DNA from: Mesocricetibacter intestinalis
GTDB taxonomy: Bacteria; Pseudomonadota; Gammaproteobacteria; Enterobacterales; Pasteurellaceae
Length of the DNA stretch: 64,000 nucleotides
Assembly (NCBI RefSeq): GCF_004363295.1
Contig: NZ_SNYQ01000001.1
Coordinates: forward strand, 484,706 to 548,705
Reading direction: 5' to 3'
In this document: positions 8,303 through 18,043 of the stretch, piece by piece
Layout of the letters: each line of letters opens with the position of its first letter
Position numbering within the stretch: position 1 is the first letter of the stretch
Notes under the pieces: model-generated
What the model was told of the DNA's origin: nothing
Seen by the model: only the letters and a program-made list of their open reading frames with translations
Databases searched by the model: none
Translations under genes and position numbers: made by a program

Positions 8303-9154
8303 TTAAACGATATCCAGTGCTTGCCGGCGGGTGGGGGCGGGAAAAGCTCGGTTTAAGCGCATCAGCTGTTGGGGGCTGAGGCTGAGCTGCAAACAGGCGA
8401 TATTATCTTTACAATGCTGTAGTTGGGCGGCTTTCGGAATAGCGACGGTATTGGGCTGAGCCAGTACGAACAGTAATAAAACCTGATAGGGCGTACAGCC
8501 GATTTCCTGTGCGACCTCCGTTAGCACGGGATGATTGATAAGATTACGCTGTAGGCGACCGGCCTGGGCTAGCGGACAATAGGCAAGGGTCGGGATATGT
8601 TGCTGATCCTGATAAGGTTTAAGCGCATATTCGATACCGCGCGAGCCCAGATGGAACAGTACTTGGTTCAACTGGCAATGTTTCCCTTGCGGCAGGGCTA
8701 GCAGTTCCTGCATATCTTCCAGATCAAAATTGGATACGCCCCAGGCGCGAATTTTTCCTTTCGCTTTTAAGGCTTCCAATCCCTGTACGGTTTCTTCCAA
8801 CGCCGTGGCGCCGCGCCAGTGATACAGATACATATCCAGATAATCGGTATTCAGCGCCCGTAAAGAAGCGTCGCAGGATTGCTCCATTCGGCGCAGATTG
8901 GCGTTTTCGGGCAGAACTTTTGAAATCAGATAAAGGGATTCCCGCGCATAGGGGGCAATGGCTTCGCCGACCAGGCGCTCGGAACGTCCGTTACCATACA
9001 TTTCGGCGCTATCGATCAGATTAACCCCCTGCTCAATAGCATAACGCAGCGTAGCTATTTCTTCTTTACGCTGTGCGGGACGCTCGCCCATAAACCAGGT
9101 TCCCATGCCCAGCACAGCGAGTTTATCGCCATTTTTCAGATTGATTGTTTGCAT
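8303..9154 (-). CDS. Aldo/keto reductase
   Basis: A 283-residue TIM-barrel NADPH-dependent oxidoreductase. The catalytic tetrad is visible: Asp48 and Tyr53 in 'NLIDSAEMYG', Lys79 in 'YLISKVLP' and His112 in 'YLYHWRG'. 'KIRAWGVSNF' and 'VAIPKAAQLQHCKDNI' (cofactor binding) are typical. GGAGAAATAACA precedes the ATG. The substrate is unknown. It lies on the same strand just downstream of gudD but beyond that operon's terminator, so a role in sugar-diacid use is not implied. Related bacterial proteins are annotated as general stress or methylglyoxal reductases. Confidence 0.9.
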   Translation of the reverse strand: MQTINLKNGDKLAVLGMGTWFMGERPAQRKEEIATLRYAIEQGVNLIDSAEMYGNGRSERLVGEAIAPYARESLYLISKVLPENANLRRMEQSCDASLRALNTDYLDMYLYHWRGATALEETVQGLEALKAKGKIRAWGVSNFDLEDMQELLALPQGKHCQLNQVLFHLGSRGIEYALKPYQDQQHIPTLAYCPLAQAGRLQRNLINHPVLTEVAQEIGCTPYQVLLLFVLAQPNTVAIPKAAQLQHCKDNIACLQLSLSPQQLMRLNRAFPAPTRRQALDIV

Positions 9155-9235
9155 TGTTATTTCTCCGTAGCAATTAATTGCGAGATCGGATCGCGCCCTT
9201 TACTTTGATGGTTTGCGGCTTAGCATAATCCCCGG

Positions 9236-9267
9236 ATAAAAAATTTGCCAGCACTGGGCCGGCAAAT
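9236..9267 (-). terminator. Terminator of the gud operon
   Basis: On the minus strand, ATTTGCC pairs with GGCAAAT around a GC-rich centre and is followed by TTTTTT, about 20 bases after the gudD stop. Confidence 0.8.
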
Positions 9268-9287
9268 AAATTTATAGAACGGGAAGA

Positions 9288-10616
9288 TTAACGTACCAGA
9301 CAAGGTTTTTTATTGTCGAATTTCCAGTTCGGAATCAGGAACTGCATTGCCATGGCATCGTCGCGGGCGCCTAATCCCATGTTTTTATACAATTCGTGTG
9401 CTTTCGCCACCTGATCCATATCCAATTCGATGCCCAGCCCCGGTTTTTTCGGTACTTCGACCAAGCCGCCTTTGATCTGTAGCGGTTCTTTGGTTAGGCG
9501 CTGGTTGCCTTCCTGCCAGATCCAGTGGGTATCGATAGCGGTAATTTTACCCGGCGCCGCTGCGGCGACATGGGTGAACATGGCGAGAGAAATATCGAAG
9601 TGGTTATTGGAGTGAGAACCCCAGGTTAATCCCCATTCGTGGCACATTTGAGCGACTCGTACCGATCCCTGCATGGTCCAGAAGTGCGGATCGGCAAGAG
9701 GGATATCGACGGATTGCAGAGAAATGGTATGTCCCATTTGGCGCCAGTCGGTAGCGATCATATTGGTTGCGGTCGGTAAGCCGGTGGCACGGCGGAATTC
9801 CGCCATCACTTCTCGGCCGGAATAGCCCTGTTCCGCACCGCAAGGGTCTTCCGCATAGGCTAAAACATTGCGTAGCTGTTTACCGATACGAATGGCTTCT
9901 TCCAGCGACCAAGCACCGTTCGGATCCAAGGTAATACGGGCCTCAGGGAAACGTTTGGATAAAGCGGTTACCGCTTCGGCTTCCTGTTCGCCGGCCAGTA
10001 CGCCGCCTTTTAATTTAAAGTCGTTAAAGCCGTATTTTTCATAGGCGGCTTCCGCCAGGCGAACCACGGCTTCCGGCGTAAGGGCTTCCTCATGGCGTAC
10101 GCGATACCATTCGCAAGGATCATTTTCCTGGCTCTGGTAGGCCAAGGTCGTTTTCTTTCTGTCGCCGATATAGAACAGGTAACCGAGCATTTCCACCGCA
10201 TCGCGCTGCTGTCCGTCGCCAAGCAGGGAAGCGACGCTAACGCCGAGGAACTGGCCTAATAAATCCAGCATCGCCGCTTCAATGGCGGTAACCACATGGA
10301 TGGTGGTACGTAAATCGAAGGTTTGCAGGCCGCGTCCGCCGGCATCGCGATCGTTAAAGGTATCTCGTACTTTGGTCATCACATTTTTATATTCCCCCAG
10401 GGTTTTACCTACGACCAAAGGTTTGGCGTCTTCCAAGGTCTGACGGATTTTTTCGCCGCCGGGTACTTCACCGACCCCGGTATTACCGCTGTTATCTTTG
10501 AGAATAACGATATTACGGGTGAAATAAGGGGAATGCGCGCCGCTCAGATTAAGGAGCATGCTGTCGTGTCCGGCAACGGGAATAACCTGCATTTCGGTAA
10601 TTACTGGTGTTGTCAT
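9288..10616 (-). CDS. gudD: D-glucarate dehydratase GudD
   Basis: Dehydrates D-glucarate (and L-idarate) to 5-keto-4-deoxy-D-glucarate. The 442-residue enolase-superfamily protein is very close to E. coli GudD over its whole length. Catalytic features are all visible: the KxK pair in '[13 protein letters not shown]' (about residues 201 and 203), metal ligands in 'ITLDPNGAW', '[12 protein letters not shown]' and 'ATNMIATDW', the Asp of '[12 protein letters not shown]' and the His of '[10 protein letters not shown]'. Third gene of gudP-gudX-gudD, the E. coli order. GAGGC upstream of the ATG supports the start. A 92-base gap containing an uptake sequence separates it from gudX. Confidence 0.96.
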   Translation of the reverse strand: MTTPVITEMQVIPVAGHDSMLLNLSGAHSPYFTRNIVILKDNSGNTGVGEVPGGEKIRQTLEDAKPLVVGKTLGEYKNVMTKVRDTFNDRDAGGRGLQTFDLRTTIHVVTAIEAAMLDLLGQFLGVSVASLLGDGQQRDAVEMLGYLFYIGDRKKTTLAYQSQENDPCEWYRVRHEEALTPEAVVRLAEAAYEKYGFNDFKLKGGVLAGEQEAEAVTALSKRFPEARITLDPNGAWSLEEAIRIGKQLRNVLAYAEDPCGAEQGYSGREVMAEFRRATGLPTATNMIATDWRQMGHTISLQSVDIPLADPHFWTMQGSVRVAQMCHEWGLTWGSHSNNHFDISLAMFTHVAAAAPGKITAIDTHWIWQEGNQRLTKEPLQIKGGLVEVPKKPGLGIELDMDQVAKAHELYKNMGLGARDDAMAMQFLIPNWKFDNKKPCLVR

Positions 10617-10660
10617 AATAAAGCCTCTTTGTGTTAACTGATTGTATATAAATAGGTTAA

Positions 10661-10669
10661 AAGTGCGGT
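10661..10669 (+). repeat. DNA uptake sequence (AAGTGCGGT)
   Basis: Exact Haemophilus-type core in the gap between gudX and gudD, showing that even an operon gap carries one. Confidence 0.85.
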
Positions 10670-10708
10670 CTAAAAAAGCAAAGTTTTTTTACCGGGGTTA
10701 TATTCGTA

Positions 10709-12046
10709 TCAGCGCAGCATTGCCGGGCGCTTACGATCGAATTTCCAGCCCGGGTAGTAGAACTGCATCGGAACGGCGTCATTACGCGCACCGCTCGGTA
10801 ATTTTTGATGCAATGCATAAGCCTGCATCACTTTTTCCATATCCAGCTCAATACCCAGTCCCGGCTTATCATTCAGTTTGATTTTACCGTCGATGATCTC
10901 AAGCGGATTTTTGCTCAGGTGGAAATCACCTTCCTGCCAGATCCAGTGTGTATCCAGTGCGGTCGGATTACCCGGGGCGGAAGCGCCCACATGGCTAAAC
11001 ATGGCGAGAGAAATATCAAAGTGATTGTTGGAGTGGCAGCCCCAGGTTAATCCCCATTCATTACATAACTGGGCGACCTTGCTGGCGCCGGTCAGAGTCC
11101 AGAAATGCGGATCCGCCAAAGGAATATCTACCGCCTGCAACATAATGGAATGCCCCATTTCGCGCCAGTTGGTAGCGACCATATTGGTGGCGGTTGGAAT
11201 ACCGGTGGCACGGCGGAATTCCGCCATTACTTCACGGCCGGAATAGCCCTGTTCCGCTCCGCAAGGATCTTCCGCATAGGTTAATACCTCGTGCATTCCT
11301 TTACACAGCTGAATGGCTTCTTCCAGCGACCAGCAGCCGTTCGGATCCAGGGTGATTCTTGCATCCGGGAAGTTTTTCTTTAAGGCGCTGACTGTTTCGA
11401 TTTCCGTTTCGCCGGCAAATACGCCGCCTTTCATTTTGAAATCCTTGAAACCGTAGCGATCTTTTGCCGCTGCCGCCAGTTCGACCACTGCTTGTGTGTC
11501 CATGGCCTTGCGACGGCGGATTTTATACCATTCATGGCAGCCGGAAAGCGGTTGCTGGTAAGGCAGATCGGTGATTTTGTCATCACCTATATAGAACAGA
11601 TAACCTAGAACGGTTACTTCGTCCCGTTGTTTGCCTGGCCCCAATAATTCCGCGACGGGTACCTGCAGGAATTGCCCCATTAAGTCGAGCAGTGCGGCTT
11701 CCAGTGCGGCAACGGCATTTACGCGCAGTTCGAAGGTCCAAGCCCCTTTGCCGAAGGTATCATAGTCGGCGTCAAGGTAGCCCTTGTGCATATCGGTAAC
11801 TATTCGGTTAAGGATGGAAATAGGGCGGCCGACCACATGAGGTATGGCTTCTTTCAGCGCATTTAAGATGGTTTCTCCGCCCGGCGCTTCGCCTACGCCG
11901 GTATGACCGGCATTATCGCTCAGAATAACCAGATTACGGGTAAAATATGGGGAATGGGCGCCGCCCACATTCATTAACATACTGTCATGACCTGCGACGG
12001 GGATTACTTTCATTTCGGTAATCAGTGGAACGGATTCTGTACTCAT
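10709..12046 (-). CDS. gudX: Glucarate dehydratase-related protein GudX
   Basis: A 445-residue paralogue of GudD. It matches E. coli GudX better than GudD: '[20 protein letters not shown]' replaces the GudD-type '[14 protein letters not shown]', and the C-terminus ends '[10 protein letters not shown]'. The KxK pair (in '[13 protein letters not shown]'), 'ITLDPNG', 'ATNMVATNW' and '[10 protein letters not shown]' are kept, so the catalytic scaffold looks intact. In E. coli GudX has little dehydratase activity and has been proposed to form mixed complexes with GudD; its role here is unproven. It follows gudP with an intercistronic hairpin. AAGGAAATAA is the ribosome-binding site. Confidence 0.94.
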   Translation of the reverse strand: MSTESVPLITEMKVIPVAGHDSMLMNVGGAHSPYFTRNLVILSDNAGHTGVGEAPGGETILNALKEAIPHVVGRPISILNRIVTDMHKGYLDADYDTFGKGAWTFELRVNAVAALEAALLDLMGQFLQVPVAELLGPGKQRDEVTVLGYLFYIGDDKITDLPYQQPLSGCHEWYKIRRRKAMDTQAVVELAAAAKDRYGFKDFKMKGGVFAGETEIETVSALKKNFPDARITLDPNGCWSLEEAIQLCKGMHEVLTYAEDPCGAEQGYSGREVMAEFRRATGIPTATNMVATNWREMGHSIMLQAVDIPLADPHFWTLTGASKVAQLCNEWGLTWGCHSNNHFDISLAMFSHVGASAPGNPTALDTHWIWQEGDFHLSKNPLEIIDGKIKLNDKPGLGIELDMEKVMQAYALHQKLPSGARNDAVPMQFYYPGWKFDRKRPAMLR

Positions 12047-12085
12047 ACTTATTTCCTTCGCTAGCGAGTTAATAGCGTATTATGT

Positions 12086-12119
12086 AACGGCACAGGCAAT
12101 TGAACTGGCCTGTGCCGTT
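12086..12119 (-). other. Intercistronic hairpin between gudP and gudX
   Basis: A perfect 12-bp stem (AACGGCACAGGC with GCCTGTGCCGTT) and a 10-base loop start right after the gudP stop. No U-tract follows, so a role in mRNA protection, processing or partial attenuation is more likely than full termination. Confidence 0.7.
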
Positions 12120-12123
12120 GCGA

Positions 12124-13488
12124 TTATTTGTCTTCAATAGGTTTCAGTTCCATACGTTTAATCGGACCGACGATAAACAGGAAGCTGATGGCGGCAATCA
12201 GAGCATGAACGGCGACGAATACCAACGCCCATTCGAAATGCCCTGTATGTTTTACGATATAACCGATGGCGATAGGTGAAACGATACCGGACAGGTTACC
12301 GCACATATTGAACAGACCGCCGGCCAAACCGCTGATTTCTTTTGGCGCGGTGTCCGCCATTACCGCCCAACCTAAAGCGCCGACACCTTTACCGAAGAAG
12401 GCCATGGACATGAACAGTACCACCATGTAAATGGAATCCACATAGTTACAGAAGACCATGCTCATGGAGAACAGCATACCTAATACGATTGGGGTTTTAC
12501 GTGCAATGGATAAAGAATTGGTTTTTTTCATTAAGGCATCGGAAATAACACCCCCGGTGAGGCCTCCGAGGAAACCGCAGATGGCCGGGATTGCGGCGAT
12601 AAAACCGACGGATTTCAGATCCAGACCGCGTTCCGTAGCCAGATAAACCGGGAACCAGGTGATAAAGAAGAAGGTTAGACAGTTGATGCAGTATTGACCC
12701 AGATAAACCCCCAGCATCATACGGTTTTTCAATAGCTGTTTGATATAACCGAATTTAGGACCCTGTTTTTTGCTGCCGTCTTCTTTCGGCTGATCCATAT
12801 TGGTTAAGGCACCGCCCGCTTCGATATAATCTAGCTCGGCCTGATTGATTTTCGGATGCTCTTTCGGATTATAAATAACTTTCAGCCAGACGAAACTGAT
12901 TAAGATACCTACCGTCCCCATAAAGATAAAGACGGATTCCCAACCTATTTCTGCGGTTAACCAACCCATAATCGGCGCAAAGATCACGGTAGCGAAGTAT
13001 TGCGCGGAGTTAAAGATAGCCACTGCGGTAGCGCGTTCTTTGGCCGGGAACCAAGCTGCTGCAATACGGCTGTTACCCGGGAAAGAAGGAGATTCTGCAA
13101 TCCCGACCAGGAAACGCAGAGAGAACAGGATAATCAGTGCCCAAACTCCGGAGAACAAGCCGACGGCACCCTGTAATAGGGTAAAGATCGACCAGAACAG
13201 GATACTAAGGAAATAAACTTTTTTGGAACCGAAGCGGTCAAGTAGCCAACCGCCCGGTAATTGGCCCAGTACATAAGCCCAAGAAAAGGCGGAAAAGACC
13301 CAACCCATGCCGCCGGCGTCAATACCTATGGCATCGGACATAGGTTTACCGGCAATCGCTAAGGTGGCTCGGTCCCCATAGTTGATTGCGGTTACAAAGA
13401 ATAAAAGCACCACGATGGTCCAGCGCACATTAGTGCGTTTTATGACTTCTGCGGTGGTACTGCGTACGCTCGCATTGTTATCGCTCAT
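12124..13488 (-). CDS. gudP: D-glucarate/galactarate MFS transporter GudP
   Basis: Proton-coupled importer of glucarate and galactarate, of the anion:cation symporter branch of the major facilitator superfamily. The 454-residue protein begins 'RWTIVVLLFFVTAINYGDRATLAIAG', a signature of the GudP/GarP branch, and has about twelve membrane segments with a central loop near residues 205-245. It is first in gudP-gudX-gudD and diverges from garL. CAGGAG precedes the ATG. A CRP-like site lies about 130 bases upstream, shared with garL. GarP is a close alternative; the position next to gudX/gudD favours GudP. Confidence 0.93.
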   Translation of the reverse strand: MSDNNASVRSTTAEVIKRTNVRWTIVVLLFFVTAINYGDRATLAIAGKPMSDAIGIDAGGMGWVFSAFSWAYVLGQLPGGWLLDRFGSKKVYFLSILFWSIFTLLQGAVGLFSGVWALIILFSLRFLVGIAESPSFPGNSRIAAAWFPAKERATAVAIFNSAQYFATVIFAPIMGWLTAEIGWESVFIFMGTVGILISFVWLKVIYNPKEHPKINQAELDYIEAGGALTNMDQPKEDGSKKQGPKFGYIKQLLKNRMMLGVYLGQYCINCLTFFFITWFPVYLATERGLDLKSVGFIAAIPAICGFLGGLTGGVISDALMKKTNSLSIARKTPIVLGMLFSMSMVFCNYVDSIYMVVLFMSMAFFGKGVGALGWAVMADTAPKEISGLAGGLFNMCGNLSGIVSPIAIGYIVKHTGHFEWALVFVAVHALIAAISFLFIVGPIKRMELKPIEDK

Positions 13489-13615
13489 AATTAACTCCTG
13501 ACTGTAATGATTTTCACGACGCTAAAAATTATATGAATTCGCTTTGAATGCGTATTCGGTATTTGTCAGAAGATAAAAAATAAATTCGATTTTTATTTGT
13601 GCGCCTGCACAGCTG

Positions 13616-13635
13616 TTTGTGATCTCCATCACAAA
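13616..13635. promoter_or_regulatory. CRP-cAMP binding site
   Basis: TTTGTGATCTCCATCACAAA is a perfect TGTGA-N6-TCACA site, symmetric at both flanks. It lies about 128 bases upstream of the gudP start and 218 upstream of the garL start, so it could activate either operon; catabolite control of sugar-diacid use is expected. Confidence 0.85.
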
Positions 13636-13770
13636 TTAGTTCTATTGAGGCATCCGTTTTATGCGCGAAGCAGTAGCCTCTTCTCCTTTATATAAAGGCT
13701 TGCTTGTTCGGAAATATTAAATAGAGGGCTATGCGTCTGCATATATATGGGTCGGTTTTAAAATTTGTTT

Positions 13771-13787
13771 TTGTGCATTTATACAAT
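13771..13787 (+). promoter_or_regulatory. Candidate CdaR operator upstream of garL
   Basis: TTGTGCATTTATACAAT matches TTGGGCATTTTTACAAT upstream of garD in 15 of 17 positions. TTGT and ACAA ends give it dyad character. It starts 82 bases before the garL ATG. That CdaR is the binder is inference from the shared regulon. Confidence 0.45.
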
Positions 13788-13852
13788 GATTGTTGGAAGA
13801 AAAAAATTTAGACTTTCTGCAATTTCTTATCAGACTAAAAAAGGAAGCTGCG

Positions 13853-14623
13853 ATGAACGAAAAATACGTACCGAACCTGTTTCGGCAGAAATTACTAAAA
13901 GGTGAAAAATTAATCGGTTGCTGGAGCGCTTTGGGCAATCCTATTTCAACCGAGGTTTTGGGATTGGCCGGATTTGACTGGTTGTTATTGGACGGCGAAC
14001 ACGCACCTAATGATGTTCTTTCTTTTATTCCGCAATTAATGGCGTTAAAAGACAGCGAAAGTATGCCGATTGTACGTCCGCCGAAAAACGATCCCGTAGT
14101 GATTAAGCGTTTATTGGATATCGGCTTCTACAATATTTTAGTACCTTATGTGGAAAGTAAAGAAGATGCTTTACAGGCGGTGGCGTCGACCCGTTACCCG
14201 CCGGTGGGTATTCGCGGCGTTTCCGTTTCTCATCGGAACAACGGTTATGCCACCATTCCGGATTATTTCAAACGGATCAATGACAATATCGGTGTGATTG
14301 TCCAGATTGAAAGCCAGCAGGGGGTTGATAATGCGGAAGAAATCGCCGCTGTGGAAGGGGTAGACTGTATTTTCGTCGGTCCCGGCGATTTATCCGCCGC
14401 CCTGGGCTACTTGGGTAATCCTAATCATCCGGAAGTGCAAAAAGTAATTCAGCATATTTTTGCCGTGGCGAAGAAATATGGTAAAGCCTGCGGTATTTTG
14501 GCACCGGTGGAACAGGATGCGCGTCGCTATCTGGAATGGGGAGCAACCTTCGTTGCGGTAGGCAGCGATTTAGGGGTTTTCCGTGCCGCCACACAGAAAT
14601 TACGCGATAATTTTAAGGCCTAA
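13853..14623 (+). CDS. garL: 5-keto-4-deoxy-D-glucarate aldolase GarL
   Basis: Cleaves 5-keto-4-deoxy-D-glucarate, the product of GudD and GarD, to pyruvate and tartronate semialdehyde. The 256-residue class II aldolase of the HpcH/HpaI family shows the catalytic His50 in '[11 protein letters not shown]', Arg75 in 'IVRPPKND' and the Mg ligands Glu153 ('VQIES') and Asp179 ('[11 protein letters not shown]'). Start at ATG 13853 is supported by AAGGAA nine bases upstream and by the family length; an earlier in-frame start at 13790 lies within the promoter region. First gene of garL-garR-garK-cdaR. Confidence 0.96.
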   Translation: MNEKYVPNLFRQKLLKGEKLIGCWSALGNPISTEVLGLAGFDWLLLDGEHAPNDVLSFIPQLMALKDSESMPIVRPPKNDPVVIKRLLDIGFYNILVPYVESKEDALQAVASTRYPPVGIRGVSVSHRNNGYATIPDYFKRINDNIGVIVQIESQQGVDNAEEIAAVEGVDCIFVGPGDLSAALGYLGNPNHPEVQKVIQHIFAVAKKYGKACGILAPVEQDARRYLEWGATFVAVGSDLGVFRAATQKLRDNFKA

Positions 14624-14697
14624 CCCTAGGCTGGGAGTTTTTTAAACATCGGGACGGAGCCCGGTAATTAACGTTAATGCAACAAGAGAGGTTAAAT

Positions 14698-15585
14698 ATG
14701 AAAATCGGATTTATCGGATTAGGTATTATGGGTAAACCTATGAGTAAGAACTTGCTAAAAGCGGGTTATTCATTGGTGGTTACCGATTTCAATCAGGATG
14801 CGGTAAAAGATGTTGTGGCCGCAGGTGCGGTTGCTGCGGCAAATTCCAAAGAAGTGGCGGCGCAGGTTGATGTGGTTATCACCATGTTACCTAATTCTCC
14901 CCATGTAAAATCCGCCGTATTAGGTGAAAACGGCGTTCTGGAAGGGGCAAAACCGGGATTGGTTTTAATTGATATGAGTTCCATTGCTCCGTTGGCAAGC
15001 CGTGAAATTTACACCGAATTGGAAAAACAAGGGATCGAAATGCTTGACGCACCGGTTAGCGGCGGCGAACCTAAAGCCATTGACGGCACTCTGTCCGTAA
15101 TGGTCGGCGGTAAAAAAGAAGTCTTCGATAAATACTATGATGTGATGAAAGCGATGGCGGGTTCCGTTGTTTATACCGGTGATATCGGCGCGGGTAATGT
15201 GACTAAACTGGCGAACCAGGTGATTGTGGCCTTGAATATTGCGGCAATGTCCGAGGCGTTAATGCTGGCGACTAAAGCCGGAGTTAATCCGGAATTGGTT
15301 TATCAGGCGATTCGCGGCGGTCTGGCGGGTAGTACGGTATTAGATGCGAAAGCGCCGATGGTATTGGATCGTAATTTCAAACCGGGCTTCCGAATCGATC
15401 TGCATATTAAGGATTTAGCCAACGCCTTGGATACTTCTCATGGTGTCGGCGCTTATCTGCCGTTAACCGCCTCCGTGATGGAAATGATGCAGGCGCTGAA
15501 GATTGCCGGCGACGGTCAGTTGGATCACAGTGCTTTGGCACGTTATTACGAAAGACTGGCGAATACGGAAATTACAAGGGATTAA
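14698..15585 (+). CDS. garR: Tartronate semialdehyde reductase GarR
   Basis: Reduces tartronate semialdehyde (2-hydroxy-3-oxopropionate) to D-glycerate with NAD(P)H. The 295-residue beta-hydroxyacid dehydrogenase has the dinucleotide fold 'IGFIGLGIMGKPMSKNLL' at the N-terminus, 'DAPVSGGEPKA', and the catalytic Lys in 'GAGNVTKLANQ'. ATG 14698 is chosen for AGAGAGG upstream; an ATG at 14677 in the same frame lacks a site. It follows garL by 74 bases and links it to garK. Confidence 0.96.
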   Translation: MKIGFIGLGIMGKPMSKNLLKAGYSLVVTDFNQDAVKDVVAAGAVAAANSKEVAAQVDVVITMLPNSPHVKSAVLGENGVLEGAKPGLVLIDMSSIAPLASREIYTELEKQGIEMLDAPVSGGEPKAIDGTLSVMVGGKKEVFDKYYDVMKAMAGSVVYTGDIGAGNVTKLANQVIVALNIAAMSEALMLATKAGVNPELVYQAIRGGLAGSTVLDAKAPMVLDRNFKPGFRIDLHIKDLANALDTSHGVGAYLPLTASVMEMMQALKIAGDGQLDHSALARYYERLANTEITRD

Positions 15586-15595
15586 CAGTCCGATC

Positions 15596-15624
15596 AAACG
15601 GGAGGGGGAAATATCCTCCCGTTT
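15596..15624 (+). other. Intercistronic hairpin between garR and garK
   Basis: A perfect 10-bp stem AAACGGGAGG/CCTCCCGTTT with a 9-base loop, 10 bases after the garR stop. It has no proper U-tract, so it resembles an RNA-stability or processing element; partial termination is possible. Confidence 0.65.
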
Positions 15625-15696
15625 AATCTTCCGATAAATTTTATTCTCACTAAGCATCGGAATAGAAACAGAAGTAAGAAAGAAGCGAGATATCAT

Positions 15697-16833
15697 ATGA
15701 AAGTCGTTATTGCACCAGATTCATATAAAGAAAGCCTTTCGGCAATGAATGTGGCAAATACCATCGAAAAAGGTTTTAAACAGATTTTTCCGCATGCTAC
15801 TTATGTCAAAGTCCCTATTGCCGACGGCGGAGAAGGTACGGTCTGTACCATGGTTGAAGCGACTCAGGGAGAAATTATCGAATCCGAGGTGATCGGCGCC
15901 TTGGGAGAGCGGCAGCCGGCGTTCTGGGGTATCTCGAAAGACGCAAAAACCGCATTTATCGAAATCGCTTCGGCAAGCGGTATTGAGCAGGTACCCGAAC
16001 ATAAACGCAATCCTTTAATTACCACCACCTATGGGGTCGGACAGTTAATCACCGCCGCATTAGATGCCGGGGTCAGACATTTTATTATCGGCCTGGGCGG
16101 TAGCGCAACCAATGACGGCGGGGCAGGAATGTTGCAGGCGCTGGGGATCGGATTACTGGATAAGCAGAATCGACAAATCGGCTACGGCGGCGGCGCACTT
16201 GCGGATTTGGCCAGAATAGATATGAGCGGGGCGGATCCGCGTTTACGAGAATGCCGCTTTCAGGTGGCCTGCGATGTTACTAATCCGCTAACCGGAAAGA
16301 ACGGCGCTTCCGCAGTTTTTGGCCCGCAGAAAGGGGCTACGCCGGCGATGATTGAAACCCTGGACAAAGCCTTAACACATTATGCCGAGATTATTCGCCG
16401 CGATTTGGGCTGCGAGGTCGAAACCCTGGCGGGTGCGGGTGCCGCCGGCGGATTAGGCGCTGCCTTTGCGGGTTTTTTCAATGCCGAATTAAAGAGCGGT
16501 ATCGGTATTATTATAAAATTGCTTGAACTGGAAGATAAAATAAAGGATGCTGACTTGGTGATTACCGGCGAAGGTCGTTTGGATCATCAGAGCATTAACG
16601 GCAAAGTACCTATCGGTGTGGCGGCGGTGGCGAAGAAATATCAGGTGCCGGTTATCGGTATTGCCGGTAGTTTAGGTAAGGATATTCAGGTTGTTTACGA
16701 CCACGGACTGGATGCGGTATTCAGCGTATTGAATAAGGTCTGTACCCTGCCGGAAGCCTTGGCCGAGGCGGAGGAAAATCTGGAAATTACGGCAAGAAAT
16801 ATCGCCGCCTTACTTAAAATGAATATATCTTGA
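15697..16833 (+). CDS. garK: Glycerate 2-kinase GarK
   Basis: Phosphorylates D-glycerate to 2-phosphoglycerate, which enters glycolysis. The 378-residue type 1 glycerate kinase has 'VVIAPDSYKESLSA' at the N-terminus, 'PIADGGEGTVCTM', 'GLGGSATNDGGAGMLQALG', 'GAGAAGGLGAAFAGF' and 'DLVITGEGRLDHQS', all family signatures. Third gene of the gar operon; it completes the route from glucarate/galactarate to pyruvate plus 2-phosphoglycerate. A 111-base gap with a hairpin separates it from garR. cdaR follows after 13 bases. Confidence 0.96.
   Translation: MKVVIAPDSYKESLSAMNVANTIEKGFKQIFPHATYVKVPIADGGEGTVCTMVEATQGEIIESEVIGALGERQPAFWGISKDAKTAFIEIASASGIEQVPEHKRNPLITTTYGVGQLITAALDAGVRHFIIGLGGSATNDGGAGMLQALGIGLLDKQNRQIGYGGGALADLARIDMSGADPRLRECRFQVACDVTNPLTGKNGASAVFGPQKGATPAMIETLDKALTHYAEIIRRDLGCEVETLAGAGAAGGLGAAFAGFFNAELKSGIGIIIKLLELEDKIKDADLVITGEGRLDHQSINGKVPIGVAAVAKKYQVPVIGIAGSLGKDIQVVYDHGLDAVFSVLNKVCTLPEALAEAEENLEITARNIAALLKMNIS
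16492..16500 (+). repeat. Uptake-sequence variant AAGAGCGGT inside garK
   Basis: Intragenic exact copy of the T-to-A variant of the uptake core, encoding Lys-Ser-Gly near residue 267. Confidence 0.4.
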
Positions 16834-16846
16834 GAAAACAATAACC

Positions 16847-17998
16847 ATGTCAGTTTACCTATTAGATGAGAAATTAGCGCAGAAAATCGTACAACGGACG
16901 ATGGAAATTATTGATTGTAATATCAATATTATGGATGCGAAAGGCAAAATCATTGCCAGCGGAGATATCAGTCGGATAGGTGAAATTCATGACGGCGCAT
17001 TATTGGCATTATCACAGGGACGAACCGTGGATATTAATGAAGCGGTGATTCATAGCTTACACGGCGTTCGTCCCGGTATTAATTTACCGTTGCGGGTGGA
17101 AGGTCAGGTTATCGGCGTTATCGGTTTGACCGGCGAACCGACCAGCCTGAAGGAGTTCGGTAAATTGGTATGTATGACTGCGGAAATGATGCTGGAGCAG
17201 GCCAGACTCTTTAATTTGTTGGCCCAGGACACCCGTTTAAAAGAAGAGCTGATCCTGAATCTGATTAATAGTGAAAGCATAACGCCGAATATCGTCGAAT
17301 GGGCGAATCGCCTAGGGGTGGATCTTTCTATTCCGCGCGTAGCCTGTATTATTGAAATAGATAGCGCTCGGTTAGGCGTGGAGCAAGGGCGTGAGGAATT
17401 GCAGAATCTGCAACAGTTACTCAAATATCCGGAGCGCGATAATTTGGTGGCGGTATTGTCGCTGAGCGAATTGGTGATCCTGAAACCGGCGTTGAATAGT
17501 TTCGGACGTTGGGATGCGGACAATCATATTGAACGGATCAGACAGCTGCTCGAGCGCATGAACGATAATATTAAGTCCAATGTACGTATTGCTCTGGGAA
17601 ATTATTTCACTACGGAAAACGGTTTGTTTTTATCCTATCATACGGCGCGCACTACATTGAAAATCGGCAAGTCGCGCTTACCGAAACAATCTATCTATAA
17701 CTATCAGGAACTGATTTTACCGGTATTGCTCAATCAGTTAAAAAACGGCTGGCAGAAAGACGAACTGGAACGCCCCTTGAAAAAACTGAAACTGATGGAT
17801 AATAACGGAGCATTGGTGAAGACGCTGTTAGCCTGGTTTGAAAATAATATGCAAACCATTGCTACTGCAAAAGCGCTTTATGTACATCGTAATACGCTGG
17901 AATATCGCCTGAACAAAATTTCCGATCTTACCGGTCTGGATCTGAACAGTACCGACGACAGGTTCCTGCTGTATATGGCCCTGCACGTTATTTCCTGA
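16847..17998 (+). CDS. cdaR: Sugar-diacid-responsive transcriptional activator CdaR
   Basis: Activator of glucarate, galactarate and glycerate use. The 383-residue protein has the N-terminal sugar-diacid recognition domain (about residues 1-135, 'YLLDEKLAQKIVQRTMEIIDCNINIMDAKGKI' region split by a turn) and a C-terminal PucR-type helix-turn-helix ('AKALYVHRNTLEYRLNKI', about residues 340-358). It lies in the operon it should control, 13 bases after garK, which implies positive feedback. A terminator follows. The likely targets are the gud, gar and garD promoters. Confidence 0.93.
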   Translation: MSVYLLDEKLAQKIVQRTMEIIDCNINIMDAKGKIIASGDISRIGEIHDGALLALSQGRTVDINEAVIHSLHGVRPGINLPLRVEGQVIGVIGLTGEPTSLKEFGKLVCMTAEMMLEQARLFNLLAQDTRLKEELILNLINSESITPNIVEWANRLGVDLSIPRVACIIEIDSARLGVEQGREELQNLQQLLKYPERDNLVAVLSLSELVILKPALNSFGRWDADNHIERIRQLLERMNDNIKSNVRIALGNYFTTENGLFLSYHTARTTLKIGKSRLPKQSIYNYQELILPVLLNQLKNGWQKDELERPLKKLKLMDNNGALVKTLLAWFENNMQTIATAKALYVHRNTLEYRLNKISDLTGLDLNSTDDRFLLYMALHVIS

Positions 17999-18043
17999 GG
18001 AACCTCGTCCTGATCGGTATACCCTTAATAAGGGATGAGAATC

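Larger units (their letters stand above)
13489..13852. promoter_or_regulatory. Divergent control region between gudP and garL
   Basis: A 364-base A/T-rich region without a gene. It holds a CRP-like palindrome (13616-13635), TGTGC-N4-GCACA (13598-13611), the perfect palindrome CCTTTATATAAAGG (13685-13698) and a motif shared with the garD promoter (13771-13787). It should contain the promoters of both sugar-diacid operons; I could not assign -35 elements with confidence. Confidence 0.75.

Noticed and set aside
10709..12046. Second gudD-type gene as a pseudogene or recent duplication
   Set aside because: It matches GudX over its length, keeps the catalytic scaffold and holds the same operon position as in E. 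coli, so it is an old paralogue.
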